A stretch of 23,730 bases of DNA from Methanobacteriota archaeon (GTDB taxonomy: Archaea; Halobacteriota; Bog-38; Methanoflorentales; Methanoflorentaceae), in NCBI GenBank assembly GCA_003170935.1, contig PMYA01000126.1, positions 17,920-41,649 on the forward strand, in the 5' to 3' direction. Position numbers and translations under genes: made by a program. Below are positions 1 through 7,495 of the stretch, one piece after another (position 1 is the first letter of the stretch; each line of letters opens with the position of its first letter). The notes under the pieces were generated by a model. That model ran no database searches, was not told the DNA's origin, and saw only the letters and a list, made by a program, of their open reading frames with translations.

Positions 1-584
1 CCACAGGTGAACTTGGAACACGCTGTACGGAATCAGCACGTACTCGGTCGGCGTGTACGTCTCCCGTTCGCCAATGGCTAAGCCGTAGGCACCACCGTTG
101 GCAGCATCGTAAACAGCGACATAGTAGGTTCCGGTCGCGGGGGCTTTGACTTCCACGCTCCCGAGGTCGTAGAAGCTACCAGGGCCAAAGCTCTCGTACG
201 TGGCCTCATCGGGCTGCTGTCCCTGCATCACGATGCTCGATGCCCCCGGTGGGATCGCGACGTTTGCGGGAACAGTTCCGTTACTCGTCAATCCCGGGCC
301 CATGAGCACGAAGCTTGGGACGAAACCGAGGTTTAATGCTTCGGTGTTCTTGTAAAGCTGCACGTATATGCTCTCACCCTGAGTGATATCGAATCGATAG
401 TACTGGACCTGACCCGGCTGGAGCGTCGTGTACAGCGCCCACGACTTCGTGGGATCGTTGACCACATAGGCAGAGTCGAGGCTCGTGTTGTTGCATTGGA
501 ACGGGGCGAGTGTGCAGAGACGATAGGGGTAAGAAGCGCGCAGATGGCAAGAACCGAGAAGAAGATGATAAGTGGGCGTCTCAT
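1..584 (-). CDS. Secreted PPC/jelly-roll-like protein, 5' part, frameshifted
   Basis: The gene begins at the ATG at 584-582 and runs off the left edge. The first 24 or so residues (MRRPLIIFFSVLAICALLTP...) form a clear Sec signal peptide. The body lies in another frame, open from about base 502 to base 1, and reads as an extracellular beta domain: 'YYRFDITQGESIYVQLYK', 'FVLMGPG' and 'GTYYVAVYDAANGGAYGL'. This resembles the pre-peptidase C-terminal (PPC) type of jelly roll. Related archaeal proteins often have a membrane anchor after this domain, which would lie outside the window. The frames join if one base is added to the run of four G at 503-506 (C on the coding strand), giving ...HSPPFQCNNTSL.... 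A sequencing or assembly error is the simplest explanation; a true broken or phase-variable gene is possible. An AAGGG about six bases before the ATG could be the ribosome binding site. Ligand or role unknown. Confidence 0.6.
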
Positions 585-721
585 AGTACGCCCTTGCAAC
601 GTTCTGAGTAAAAGGTTTTGTACCCGTTAGACACGCCTGTGCGCAGATGCTCGGAGATAAGACCATGTCGATCGCCCGAACGCAGCAGGCGTAGGCGTAA
701 GCTACTTCGTTAGATCGCAGC

Positions 722-2884
722 ATGAAGAACAACGTTATGCAGCACAAACGCGGTGCGGACGGTGCACAGGGCAACCGACTCGCACAGGAAAAAAGTCCTT
801 ATCTGCTCCAACACGCGCATAACCCCGTCGACTGGTATCCGTGGGGGCGTGAGGCGTTCGACACAGCCCGACAAGAGGACAAACCGATTTTTCTCTCGAT
901 AGGCTATTCGACATGCCACTGGTGCCATGTGATGGCCCACGAGTCGTTCGAGGACCCAGAAATCGCCGCACTGATGAATGAGGCGTTTGTCAATGTAAAG
1001 GTCGACAAGGAGGAGCGCCCGGACATAGACGACGTCTATATGACCGTTTGTCAGGCGCTAACGGGCACCGGCGGCTGGCCTCTAACGATCGTCATAACCC
1101 CAGAAGGTAAGCCGTTTTTCGCGACGACGTATGTCCCTAAGGAGACACGGTTTGGACGAACTGGGATGCGGGAGCTCATCCCGCAAATCAAGGAAGTGTG
1201 GTTAGCGAAAAGAACTGAAATCGACAAATCTGCGGACGAGATCATATCGAGAATCGGCCAGTCATCGCCAGAACCATCGACGACAGAAATTTCCGCATCT
1301 ACGATCCAGATCGCTTATGAAGGCCTTGCAAGCGTCTTTGATGAACTACATGGTGGGTTCCGGACTGCGCCGAAGTTCCCGACGCCGCACAACCTCACGT
1401 TCCTCCTGCGATACTGGTATCGCACAGGCAGTCAAAAAGCGCTTAAGATGGCAGAACGAACGCTTCAAGCGATGCGGCTGGGCGGCATTTATGACCAAAT
1501 AGGATTTGGCTTCCACCGCTATTCTACCGACACGGAGTGGCTGGTGCCCCATTTCGAGAAGATGTTGTACGACCAGGCGCTCCTGGGGGTCGCTTATGTC
1601 GAGGCGTTTCAGGCTACTGGGAAAGACGGGTACGCACGAGTCGCACACGAAGTCTTTTCGTTTGTCGCTCGGGAGATGACCTCGTCTGAGGGCGCGTTCT
1701 ATACGGCAATAGATGCCGACAGCGAGGGTGAGGAGGGCAAGTTTTACTTTTGGAGCGAGGACGAGATTGAACGTACGCTCACAAAGGAGGATGCCGATCT
1801 TGCTCGCAGGGCGTTTAATACGAACGTCAACGGCAATTTTCGCGATGAACGCACGGGGAAACGAAACGGCAAAAACATACTACGTATGCAAAGGCCACCG
1901 GCCGCGCTAGCATCAGAACTAAAAATGCCAGAAGAGACGCTCAGAAACCGCTTGGGCGCCATACGTGAGACGCTTCGCAAAGAGCGAAATAAGAGGGTTC
2001 GCCCCCAAAGAGACGATAAGATTCTTACTGACTGGAACGGGCTTATGATCGCTTCGCTCGCCAAAGGTGCACGCGCCCTTGATGAGCCGGTGTATGCTGC
2101 AGCGGCAGCGCGCGCTACAGACTTTGTGCTCGATCGTATGTTCGATCGCAGAGGGAGGTTGCTTCACCGCTACTGTGAGAATGAGGCAGCCGTTTTCGCT
2201 TCTTTGGACGATTATGCGTTTCTTGTATGGGGTTTGTTAGAACTCTACGAAACGACGTTCGAGACTCGGTATTTGTCGCTCGCGCTCGATCTCCTGGATC
2301 ACACGCTGCGGCACTTTCGCGATGAGGCGGGAGGGGGTTTTTTCGCGACTGCGGATTATGCTGAGCCGCTTATCCTTCGCAGGAAAGGGGCTTATGATGG
2401 AGCACTTCCGTCGGGCAATTCAGTTATGATGCTAAACCTCACTTTTTTGGGGTTACTTACCGGGAAGGTCGCGTATCTCACGGAGGCCTCGCGTCTCAGC
2501 AAGGCGTTTGCGAGAGACGTTGACCGTGCACCAGAAGCGTATACACAGCTGTTAAACGGTGTCGACCTCGCGCTCGGTCCATCATATCAAACCGTTGTCT
2601 GTGGAGATGTATCCTCTGCGGAGACGCGCGACATGCTCACGGCGCTTAGTTCAGCATACTTGCCAAGCAACGTGGTCGTCTTCCTGCGGTCAAATGTCGA
2701 AGACGCGGAGCTCGCTAATATCGTTCCGGGAACGCGGCTCAAGAAATGTGTCAACGGGAAGCCCACCGCGTACGTCTGCCAGGACTACAGCTGTAGAGCG
2801 CCGACAATGGACACGAACGAGATGCTGCGCACGTTGGAAGAAGGCAAAAAACGGGACGCCGGGACGGCGTTTGCAACGAAATAA
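722..2884 (+). CDS. DUF255 thioredoxin-domain protein (YyaL/SPATA20 family)
   Basis: A 720-residue protein of the family that includes B. subtilis YyaL and human SPATA20. The N-terminal thioredoxin-like domain carries the family signature: [18 protein letters not shown] near residues 25-42, a CHWC redox pair at Cys65 and Cys68 within [16 protein letters not shown], then [12 protein letters not shown] and [11 protein letters not shown]. The rest has the (alpha/alpha) six-hairpin look of N-acylglucosamine 2-epimerase or glycosidase-like proteins, with [34 protein letters not shown] and [11 protein letters not shown]. Length is close to the family norm of about 690. It has no signal peptide, so it is probably cytoplasmic. 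The biochemical role of this family is not established. The start could also be Met6 (737); no good ribosome binding site separates the two. Confidence 0.93.
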   Translation: MKNNVMQHKRGADGAQGNRLAQEKSPYLLQHAHNPVDWYPWGREAFDTARQEDKPIFLSIGYSTCHWCHVMAHESFEDPEIAALMNEAFVNVKVDKEERPDIDDVYMTVCQALTGTGGWPLTIVITPEGKPFFATTYVPKETRFGRTGMRELIPQIKEVWLAKRTEIDKSADEIISRIGQSSPEPSTTEISASTIQIAYEGLASVFDELHGGFRTAPKFPTPHNLTFLLRYWYRTGSQKALKMAERTLQAMRLGGIYDQIGFGFHRYSTDTEWLVPHFEKMLYDQALLGVAYVEAFQATGKDGYARVAHEVFSFVAREMTSSEGAFYTAIDADSEGEEGKFYFWSEDEIERTLTKEDADLARRAFNTNVNGNFRDERTGKRNGKNILRMQRPPAALASELKMPEETLRNRLGAIRETLRKERNKRVRPQRDDKILTDWNGLMIASLAKGARALDEPVYAAAAARATDFVLDRMFDRRGRLLHRYCENEAAVFASLDDYAFLVWGLLELYETTFETRYLSLALDLLDHTLRHFRDEAGGGFFATADYAEPLILRRKGAYDGALPSGNSVMMLNLTFLGLLTGKVAYLTEASRLSKAFARDVDRAPEAYTQLLNGVDLALGPSYQTVVCGDVSSAETRDMLTALSSAYLPSNVVVFLRSNVEDAELANIVPGTRLKKCVNGKPTAYVCQDYSCRAPTMDTNEMLRTLEEGKKRDAGTAFATK

Positions 2885-2970
2885 CGCTCATTGCCAAAAA
2901 AAATCGCTGGGTTCCGCACCTCTATGCCCTTTGATAGCGTTCATCGGTACTACAAAAAGGTAAAAGTGAG

Positions 2971-3007
2971 GAGTTACGTTACTCAATCTAAGTTGAGGTT
3001 ATAATAG
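2971..3007 (+). promoter_or_regulatory. Promoter and possible operator before the MFS gene
   Basis: A TATA-like element (TTATAATA, 3000-3007) lies about 80 bases before the GTG start of the transporter. Directly upstream are two dyads: GAGTTACGTTACTC (2971-2984, symmetric except for one pair) and CTCAA-6-TTGAG (2982-2997). They sit where an archaeal regulator could block or assist TBP/TFB binding. Seen by eye only; regulation is inferred. Confidence 0.35.
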
Positions 3008-3084
3008 ACGTACGTGCACGGCTTACGCTTTTTGTTGCGTTTGAGCAGGGATCGCATGACCGTGTCGTCTCGTGATAAGGAAAG

Positions 3085-4491
3085 GTGAACGGCTTGGCGC
3101 CCTCAGGCACAGATGCTCAAACGGTCTCGGTCGCGGACAGAAAACTTATACTGATCGTTGTCTCTCTTGCTGCTTTCTTGACGCCCTTTGATATTTCAGC
3201 TGTGAATCTCGCCCTCCCCTCTATTGGAACTGAGTTCGCGATGGATGCCGCCTCGCTTGCGTGGGTCGCGACTGTGTACCTCCTCACGCTCGCGATATTT
3301 CTAGTGCCGTTTGGCAGGGTCGCGGACATCTACGGCAGGAAGCGCATCTTCACGTACGGGGCGATCTTCTTTGCATTCACCTCGTTTCTCATTTCGCTCT
3401 CATTTTCCAGCACGTCGATCGTCGCTTTTCGTACGCTCCAGGGCTTTTCGGCGTCATTGATAACGGTAACAGGTTTTGCCATCCTCACGTCGGCATATCC
3501 GCCCCGTGAGAGGGGCAAGGTCCTCGGCATTGGCGTCGCAGCCGTTTATCTCGGTCTTTCGATCGGCCCGTTTCTCGGCGGCCTCCTGACGCAATACGTC
3601 GGGTGGCGCAGCATTTTCTACGTTAACGTCCCTCTTGGTATTTTCATTGCTTATGTGAGCGCTCGAAAGTTAAAAGTGGATTGGGCTGAGGCAAAGGGTG
3701 AGCCGTTCGACTTCATCGGCTCGGTGATATACGGGATCGCCCTCTTCTCGCTCGTGTTCGGTATGACACAGATTCCGGCGCTCAGTGGTCTCATTCTTAT
3801 AATCCTCGGGGTCGCTGCTGCGGTGTCGTTTGTCTTCTGGGAACTGCGAACAAGTTTTCCCGTCTTTAACGTCGGCCTTTTTGTGAGAAACCGGGCGTTC
3901 GCCTTCTCTAACGTCGCGGCGCTCATCAACTACAGCGCTACCTTTGCTGTCACCCTGTTGCTGAGCATCTATTTGCAGAGCGTGCGTGGATTCAGTCCGC
4001 AGATTGCTGGCACAATCCTGATAGCACAGCCTATCGTGCAGGCGGCCGTGTCGCCGCTCGCTGGGAAGCTCTCTGATAGGATAGAACCGCAAATCGTTGC
4101 TTCCATTGGCATGGGAATGACGACAGTTGGTCTTATTCCCTTCATTTTTTTGACGCCGGAAACGCCTATACCATTTGTCTTGGCGAGTCTGGCAATCCTT
4201 GGCTTCGGCTTCGGCTTATTCTCGTCGCCTAACACAAATGCGGTTATGAGCTCCGTGGAAAGGCGCTTCTATGGGCTTGCGTCGGGAACGATCGGAACTA
4301 TGCGAACAATCGGGCAAGTATTGAGCTTGGCGATAGTCCAGCTCATTTTTGCACTCATCATTGGACAGGTAGTGATCACTCCTGAGTCATCCGGACTCTT
4401 CATGCAGAGCAATCAACTCGCTTTCTCGCTATTTACCGTGCTCTGCTTCGTCGGCATCTTCGCCTCGCTTGCCCGCGGAAAGGTACGTTAA
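3085..4491 (+). CDS. MFS transporter, DHA2-like (14-TM drug exporter family)
   Basis: A 468-residue polytopic inner-membrane protein, probably a proton-coupled exporter of the EmrB/QacA (DHA2) type. TM1 contains FLTPFDISAVNLALPSI, a form of the DHA2 motif D1. Motif A is GRVADIYGRKRIF (residues 77-89) in the loop between TM2 and TM3. The motif-C region of TM5 is LGLSIGPFLGGLL (156-168), followed by YVGWRSIFYVNVPLG. The hydrophobic pattern fits 13-14 segments, and the length is slightly short of the usual 470-510. The start is GTG at 3085, preceded by AAGGAAAG; no in-frame ATG upstream fits. Its substrate cannot be read from sequence. It stands alone, convergent with the next gene. Confidence 0.93.
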   Translation: MNGLAPSGTDAQTVSVADRKLILIVVSLAAFLTPFDISAVNLALPSIGTEFAMDAASLAWVATVYLLTLAIFLVPFGRVADIYGRKRIFTYGAIFFAFTSFLISLSFSSTSIVAFRTLQGFSASLITVTGFAILTSAYPPRERGKVLGIGVAAVYLGLSIGPFLGGLLTQYVGWRSIFYVNVPLGIFIAYVSARKLKVDWAEAKGEPFDFIGSVIYGIALFSLVFGMTQIPALSGLILIILGVAAAVSFVFWELRTSFPVFNVGLFVRNRAFAFSNVAALINYSATFAVTLLLSIYLQSVRGFSPQIAGTILIAQPIVQAAVSPLAGKLSDRIEPQIVASIGMGMTTVGLIPFIFLTPETPIPFVLASLAILGFGFGLFSSPNTNAVMSSVERRFYGLASGTIGTMRTIGQVLSLAIVQLIFALIIGQVVITPESSGLFMQSNQLAFSLFTVLCFVGIFASLARGKVR

Positions 4492-4547
4492 AGCTATTAG
4501 GACGTAAGCACTCTTGACAAAAAGCACACGCCCGACGAGAACGCAGC

Positions 4548-5048
4548 CTACGCAAAGTAGCTCGCGCTCGATCGATCAAAGTCCTCTACGAGCTTGATTT
4601 TGAGATCTTTCGGTTGCCACGAGACGTTAGGGTACGCGAGAGATGGGATAAAACGCTCGGTGTTTGCGGCGAGAAGCGTTGCGGGGTGCTCGTTGCCGAA
4701 GACATTCTTAGTGATTGTGAGCACGCGCAGTCTTACGGCGCTCTCGCTGAGGTAGCCCAGTGAATGCATGTATTCGTGGAGTTGCACGTGAAACACATAG
4801 GGCTTCCACAATAAGGGGTCGGTCTCCTTGATGCGCTGAAGGGGCACGTTGTTCATAACGATGATGTTGGAGCCGACTGGGTAGAAGGCACCGAAGAATC
4901 CGTTCGGTTGATTGCCGAGGTTCGCTAAGCCCAGCATGATGCCGCCTCTGCTCTTTCCTGTCGTCTTCTCGACAGTTGCTTTGACGACTTCAAAGATGTC
5001 AGACAACGTCTCTGCTTTTTCAAACAACTTAATCAATTGTTCGTCCAT
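4548..5048 (-). CDS. Small uncharacterised protein with HExxH metallopeptidase-like motif
   Basis: A 166-residue soluble protein of no family I can name with confidence. The notable feature is VQLHEYMHSLGYLSE, with His91-Glu92-x-x-His95, the zinc-binding and catalytic signature of gluzincin-type peptidases. Glu102, seven residues after the second His, and His121 are possible third ligands, but neither is certain. The N-terminal 30 residues look like an amphipathic helix, and a Gly-rich stretch (GGIMLGLANLGNQPNGFFG) follows. There is no signal peptide or TM segment. GGAG lies five bases before the ATG at 5048, and AT-rich TATA-like sequence lies at about 5082-5107. It may be a small cytoplasmic metallopeptidase, or a protein that has kept the fold without the activity. 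Confidence 0.7.
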   Translation of the reverse strand: MDEQLIKLFEKAETLSDIFEVVKATVEKTTGKSRGGIMLGLANLGNQPNGFFGAFYPVGSNIIVMNNVPLQRIKETDPLLWKPYVFHVQLHEYMHSLGYLSESAVRLRVLTITKNVFGNEHPATLLAANTERFIPSLAYPNVSWQPKDLKIKLVEDFDRSSASYFA

Positions 5049-5238
5049 GAAAACTCCGCAGCTAAAAAGATCATCGCCTAATAATAAGTCTTTAGATATA
5101 TGTTAAGATACTACAGTACTTAAGCGTTTCACTGAGGATATAAGTGCTCTAGTAACGTCACTTTCATTTTATGTTCGGCTTTGTAAACCGATTCACGTTC
5201 TGCTCTGCCGACCGGCCATAAATTGAGCGACGTCCGGA

Positions 5239-5748
5239 TCACCACCCGTTTGAATGAACCCTATCCTGATCGAACCTATTTTGTGGAGGTGGTGTCTCAG
5301 CCGGATAGCCCACCACCACAAACGCAAGCGGCACGACGCCTTCGGGGAGCTGGCAGTGCTTGGTAAACCCGGCCATGCGGTCATCCATAGGATAGACTCC
5401 GGTCCACACCGCTCCCAACTCGAGCGCGTGGGCAGCGATGAGGAGGTTCTGCGTGGCTGCCGAACAGTCTTGCACCCAGAATCCCGGGACGATGACGTTC
5501 CGCGTGTCTGCGCAGACGAGTATACCAAGGGGTGCATGTGTCGTCATTCTCGCATACGGGCTAAACGCGGGAATCCCGTCGAGCATTTCCCGATCCTTTA
5601 TGACGATAAACTCCCACGGCTGTTCATTCGCCGCCGAGGGTGCACTCATCGCTGCCGAGAGGAGTTGCTCTACGATCTCATCATCAATCTGTCTAGTTAC
5701 ATATCGTCGTACGCTTCTACGCGTTTGAATGGCTTCTAGCGCATCCAT
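5239..5748 (-). CDS. Nitroreductase-family FMN flavoprotein
   Basis: A compact nitroreductase-fold protein, about 169 residues from Met at 5748. FMN-binding features are TRRSVRRY near the N-terminus, SAPSAANEQPWEF, and GAVWTGVYPMDD followed by AFVVVGYP near the C-terminus. Such proteins use NAD(P)H or another donor to reduce nitro groups, quinones or flavin-linked substrates, usually as dimers; this one's substrate is unknown. An upstream in-frame ATG at 5763 would add five residues. The inner ATG is preferred because GGAG (within codon 2 of the longer form) lies nine bases before it, and because the family normally begins M-x-A-x-x-A-I-x-x-RRS. A TATA-like TTTTATTC lies at about 5794-5801. 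No metal-binding or ferredoxin domain is fused to it. Confidence 0.9.
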   Translation of the reverse strand: MDALEAIQTRRSVRRYVTRQIDDEIVEQLLSAAMSAPSAANEQPWEFIVIKDREMLDGIPAFSPYARMTTHAPLGILVCADTRNVIVPGFWVQDCSAATQNLLIAAHALELGAVWTGVYPMDDRMAGFTKHCQLPEGVVPLAFVVVGYPAETPPPQNRFDQDRVHSNGW

Positions 5749-5947
5749 AGTCTTTTGCTCCATTTCCAGTTTTTAGTTGGCTGCTACATGAATAAAACGA
5801 GGTGGAACGCGCTCCGCTACGAACGGGTGCTTCATTAGGCTCATTTTGCCTTATTCAGCTAGGACTGCGTTAGTACTTATACCCCGCTTAAGCGCTAAGA
5901 CTTTGTATAATACACCTGAGTAGCCAAGGCGAGCGTAGCGATGCTCG

Positions 5948-5955
5948 TGTGCACA
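5948..5955. promoter_or_regulatory. Palindrome TGTGCACA, upstream copy
   Basis: A perfect 8-base palindrome extended on the right to TGTGCACAA. It matches the core of the palindrome at 6032-6041; the centres are 85 bases apart, close to eight helical turns. It directly follows a small hairpin. A regulator binding both copies is inferred, not shown. Confidence 0.35.
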
Positions 5956-6031
5956 AAGCGAATATCGGCAAGGATCCATTATTGAACGGGGTTCCGATTG
6001 GCGTAAGCGCGGCGTAGCTTGAGGTGAAAGG

Positions 6032-6048
6032 TTGTGCACAATTTTAAT
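6032..6048 (+). promoter_or_regulatory. TATA box with abutting palindrome, ADH synthase promoter
   Basis: TTGTGCACAA (6032-6041) is a perfect 10-base palindrome that touches the TATA-like ATTTTAATTA (6041-6050). The TATA centre is about 28 bases before the ATG at 6074, the spacing of a leaderless archaeal transcript, which agrees with the lack of a ribosome binding site. A protein bound to the palindrome would cover the BRE position and could control TFB/TBP loading. Confidence 0.45.
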
Positions 6049-6073
6049 TATCTCGCCGCTATTATCTTTGCAC

Positions 6074-6862
6074 ATGGAAATCGGGAAGTCAGTTCGGCTT
6101 GAGCGAATATTTAGTCGTACCACGGGCAACGCCATCATCGTGCCAATGGACCATGGCGTGAGTGTAGGTCCAATCAGGGGATTAGAGGATCTTCGCATCG
6201 CAGTAAACAAGGTAGCGGAGGGTGGGGCTAACGCCGTGCTCGGACATATCGGCTTGGCAAAACACGGTCATCGAGGCTATGGCCGTGACGTCGGGCTCAT
6301 AATTCATCTTTCAGCAAGTACGGCTCTCGCCCCTGATCCGAATCATAAAGTGCTAGTGAGGACCGTTGAGGAAGCCATCCAATTTGGCGCGGATGCTGTC
6401 AGCGTTCATGTGAACGTCGGAGCACAAAATGAATCTGAAATGTTAGCCGCACTCGGGCAGATTTCAGAGCGCTGTGACAACTGGGGCATGCCGCTGCTTG
6501 CAATGATGTATCCGCGCGGCGACAAAGTAGAGGACGAGCACGACGTTCGGTACGTGAAACATGCCGCTCGCGTGGGTGCTGAACTAGGGGCGGACATCAT
6601 CAAAACGAACTATACAGGCGAAATCGATACGTTTAAAGAGGTCATAAGGGGATGTCCCGTGCCCGTCGTGATTGCCGGGGGTCCTCAAATGGACTCCGAG
6701 CGCGAGCTTCTACAGATGGTAAGAGAATCGATAGACGCAGGAGGGTGCGGCGTTTCAATAGGCAGGAACGTATTTCAGGCTAAGGATCCAACCGACTTAG
6801 TCAAGAAGATTGCGCGTGTTGTACACGAAGGGTACGACGCGGATGAAGCTATGCGGGTTTAG
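6074..6862 (+). CDS. aroA': 2-amino-3,7-dideoxy-D-threo-hept-6-ulosonate synthase (ADH synthase)
   Basis: A 262-residue class I aldolase-like TIM barrel, homologous to M. jannaschii MJ0400. In archaea lacking the DAHP route it condenses L-aspartate semialdehyde with a 6-deoxy-5-ketofructose phosphate to start aromatic amino acid synthesis. Visible signatures are [26 protein letters not shown] (Asp26, His27), MMYPRGD (Tyr147, probable proton donor), IIKTNYTG (Lys177, Schiff-base lysine) and the phosphate-binding VIAGGP and [10 protein letters not shown]. The start is set at the ATG at 6074, not the in-frame ATG at 6032: family members begin close to this point, and the TATA spacing supports a leaderless start here. 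A related fructose-bisphosphate aldolase activity cannot be excluded. The partner enzyme, an archaeal dehydroquinate synthase, is not in the window. Confidence 0.93.
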   Translation: MEIGKSVRLERIFSRTTGNAIIVPMDHGVSVGPIRGLEDLRIAVNKVAEGGANAVLGHIGLAKHGHRGYGRDVGLIIHLSASTALAPDPNHKVLVRTVEEAIQFGADAVSVHVNVGAQNESEMLAALGQISERCDNWGMPLLAMMYPRGDKVEDEHDVRYVKHAARVGAELGADIIKTNYTGEIDTFKEVIRGCPVPVVIAGGPQMDSERELLQMVRESIDAGGCGVSIGRNVFQAKDPTDLVKKIARVVHEGYDADEAMRV

Positions 6863-6996
6863 CTTGTCACTCGCACGCAACCCAGATCGCTAAGATCCGA
6901 TCGTAGAATAGAAGTCCATCTCATCGGCGTTGTGAAAGATCAGCACAGTCGCGCGAACTTTTCGCTCTGAGCGCGGTTAGTTGTTTGTGTTAGTGA

Positions 6997-7018
6997 CTAC
7001 GTGTCACAAAACACGTAG
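6997..7018. terminator. Hairpin between convergent genes, possible terminator
   Basis: CTACGTGT (6997-7004) pairs perfectly with ACACGTAG (7011-7018) across a six-base loop. It spans the stop codon of the minus-strand membrane-protein gene and lies 135 bases after the ADH synthase stop. There is no T-run on either side, so it is not a textbook terminator; it may instead protect the 3' end of one or both messages. Confidence 0.3.
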
Positions 7019-7438
7019 GTTGATAAGTCGTTTCAGGCCCACTTTTGCTAGCAAGATAGTGATTAATTTGAAGACGTTTTTTGTCACGCCTCTTTGCAAA
7101 ACCATCCGCGTTAGGAGCCACATGAGTGCAAACCGCAGAGCGTGATGCTCAACGACCGAAATCATTCGGAAGCTTACCCACGTCGCGATAATCACGATCC
7201 ACAGGAAGATAAAGGCGAATAGACTTAACGGAAACGAGATAAGCCGGTCGATAAACAGAGTCCCTAGGACGCCAAAAGTAAGGAGCAACGCTGTGGTGCG
7301 CCACGTGGCAAATCGTCGCTTTCGGCGACGCAAGACTTGATCGATGAACCCTTCTATGATCTGCTCGCGGTACTCAGGCTGTTCATCAGCCGCCATAATA
7401 ACGGCCTCGACGTCGTCATATACTTGGTCGGCCTGCAT
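7004..7438 (-). CDS. Uncharacterised two-TM membrane protein
   Basis: A 144-residue protein I do not recognise. An acidic N-terminal segment (residues 1-30) is followed by a very basic stretch, VLRRRKRRFATWR (35-47), then two hydrophobic segments at about 48-66 and 70-90. A less hydrophobic C-terminal half (LRFALMWLLTRMVLQ, LITILLAKVGLK) could form amphipathic or additional membrane helices. The basic patch before TM1 suggests the N-terminus stays in the cytoplasm. The gene appears to be transcribed alone and leaderless, with a TATA box 27 bases before the ATG. Its neighbours give no clear hint of function. Confidence 0.72.
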   Translation of the reverse strand: MQADQVYDDVEAVIMAADEQPEYREQIIEGFIDQVLRRRKRRFATWRTTALLLTFGVLGTLFIDRLISFPLSLFAFIFLWIVIIATWVSFRMISVVEHHALRFALMWLLTRMVLQRGVTKNVFKLITILLAKVGLKRLINLRVL

Positions 7439-7459
7439 ATGAGTAAGGTACCGTCCGGC

Positions 7460-7469
7460 CTTATATAAA
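7460..7469 (-). promoter_or_regulatory. TATA box of the two-TM protein gene
   Basis: TTTATATAA on the minus strand, centred about 27 bases before the ATG at 7438. There is no Shine-Dalgarno-like sequence between them, so a leaderless transcript is likely. Confidence 0.55.
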
Positions 7470-7495
7470 CGTACGTTTTAAGGGATTCCGGCGGT

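Larger units (their letters stand above)
5764..6073. other. Divergent intergenic region, nitroreductase / ADH synthase
   Basis: No convincing gene is seen in these 310 bases. The left end holds the nitroreductase promoter (TATA-like sequence near 5798). In the middle are GTATAATA (5905-5912), which could be a second plus-strand promoter, and a small hairpin (CGAGC 5930-5934 with GCTCG 5943-5947). The right end holds two GTGCAC-centred palindromes and the TATA-like box of the ADH synthase gene, listed separately. Confidence 0.5.

Noticed and set aside
3056..3088. 10-codon leader frame (MTVSSRDKER) overlapping the MFS start
   Set aside because: No ribosome binding site and no attenuator-like codons; chance is likely.
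3670..4092. 140-codon open frame antisense to the MFS gene
   Set aside because: Highly charged peptide opposite TM-coding codons, a typical artefact.
5254..5739. 161-codon open frame antisense to the nitroreductase
   Set aside because: The nitroreductase on the other strand has clear motifs; this is a shadow frame.
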